Part shown: piece by piece, positions 12,568 to 12,580 of the stretch
Layout: each line of letters starts with the position of its first letter
Position numbering within the stretch: position 1 is the first letter of the stretch
NCBI GenBank assembly: GCA_016296235.1
Contig: JAEDJR010000039.1
Coordinates: 1 to 12,580, forward strand
Direction: 5' to 3'
Source: Oscillospiraceae bacterium
GTDB lineage: Bacteria > Bacillota > Clostridia > Oscillospirales > Oscillospiraceae
DNA: 12,580 nt
Position numbers and translations under genes: made by a program
The notes under the pieces: generated by a model
Told to the model about the DNA's origin: nothing
Database searches by the model: none
What the model saw: the letters and a program-made list of their open reading frames with translations, nothing else

Positions 12568-12580
12568 TTATTCTCATAGT

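Noticed and set aside
12564..12580. C-terminal codons of mreC at the right edge (TAT GAG AAT AAT TAA on the minus strand)
   Set aside because: Only four codons are visible; plausible from gene order but not supportable as a feature.

Overview
The window looks like chromosomal DNA of a GC-rich, low-branching Firmicute, most likely a gut member of Oscillospirales (Oscillospiraceae/Ruminococcaceae). Reasons: genes that look well above 60% GC with G/C third positions, Shine-Dalgarno motifs of the AGGAGG/GGGAGG type, a membrane-anchored SbcC-like ATPase, a PG_binding_4/YkuD L,D-transpeptidase, and gaps filled with short palindromic repeats. The genus cannot be fixed from sequence alone.

Layout. 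Positions 1-342 hold the tail of an upstream gene, its intrinsic terminator, a MITE-like palindromic repeat and a promoter. From 343 to 5789 the genes run rightward. A translationally overlapping pair (SbcD-like nuclease 343-1395, SbcC/YhaN-like ATPase 1389-3377) is followed by a 372-bp gene-free, hairpin-rich gap. Then come a membrane-anchored L,D-transpeptidase (3750-5147), a 99-bp spacer with a nested palindrome, and a DUF2284 cysteine-rich protein (5247-5789). Two hairpins lie between convergent genes at 5790-5904, one of them a good terminator for the leftward genes. From 5905 to 12457 all genes run leftward: hemW (5905-7122), lepA (7229-9040), a small GIY-YIG nuclease gene (9364-9654) buried in a repeat cluster, mrdA/PBP2 (9877-11955) and mreD (11957-12457). 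mreC is probably just beyond the right edge.

Biology. mreD and mrdA are elongasome genes for lateral wall synthesis, and the L,D-transpeptidase is another wall cross-linking enzyme. The SbcCD-like pair is a DNA-end processing complex. lepA and hemW form a translation/heme-chaperone pair often seen together in Firmicutes.

The most interesting region is 9088-9861. A 96-aa GIY-YIG gene of about 43% GC (hand count), in a much richer context, sits between two arms of about 135 bp that are inverted copies of each other. Each arm carries a unit of about 114 bp with perfect 10-bp terminal inverted repeats (ACGGATTGCC). Further copies lie outside the arms on both sides. This has the architecture of a small mobile cassette or a nuclease-associated REP-like system inserted between lepA and mrdA. 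A second repeat family (AATGCAGAATGC arrays folding into long hairpins) occurs at three places in the leftward gene block, two of them right at stop codons.
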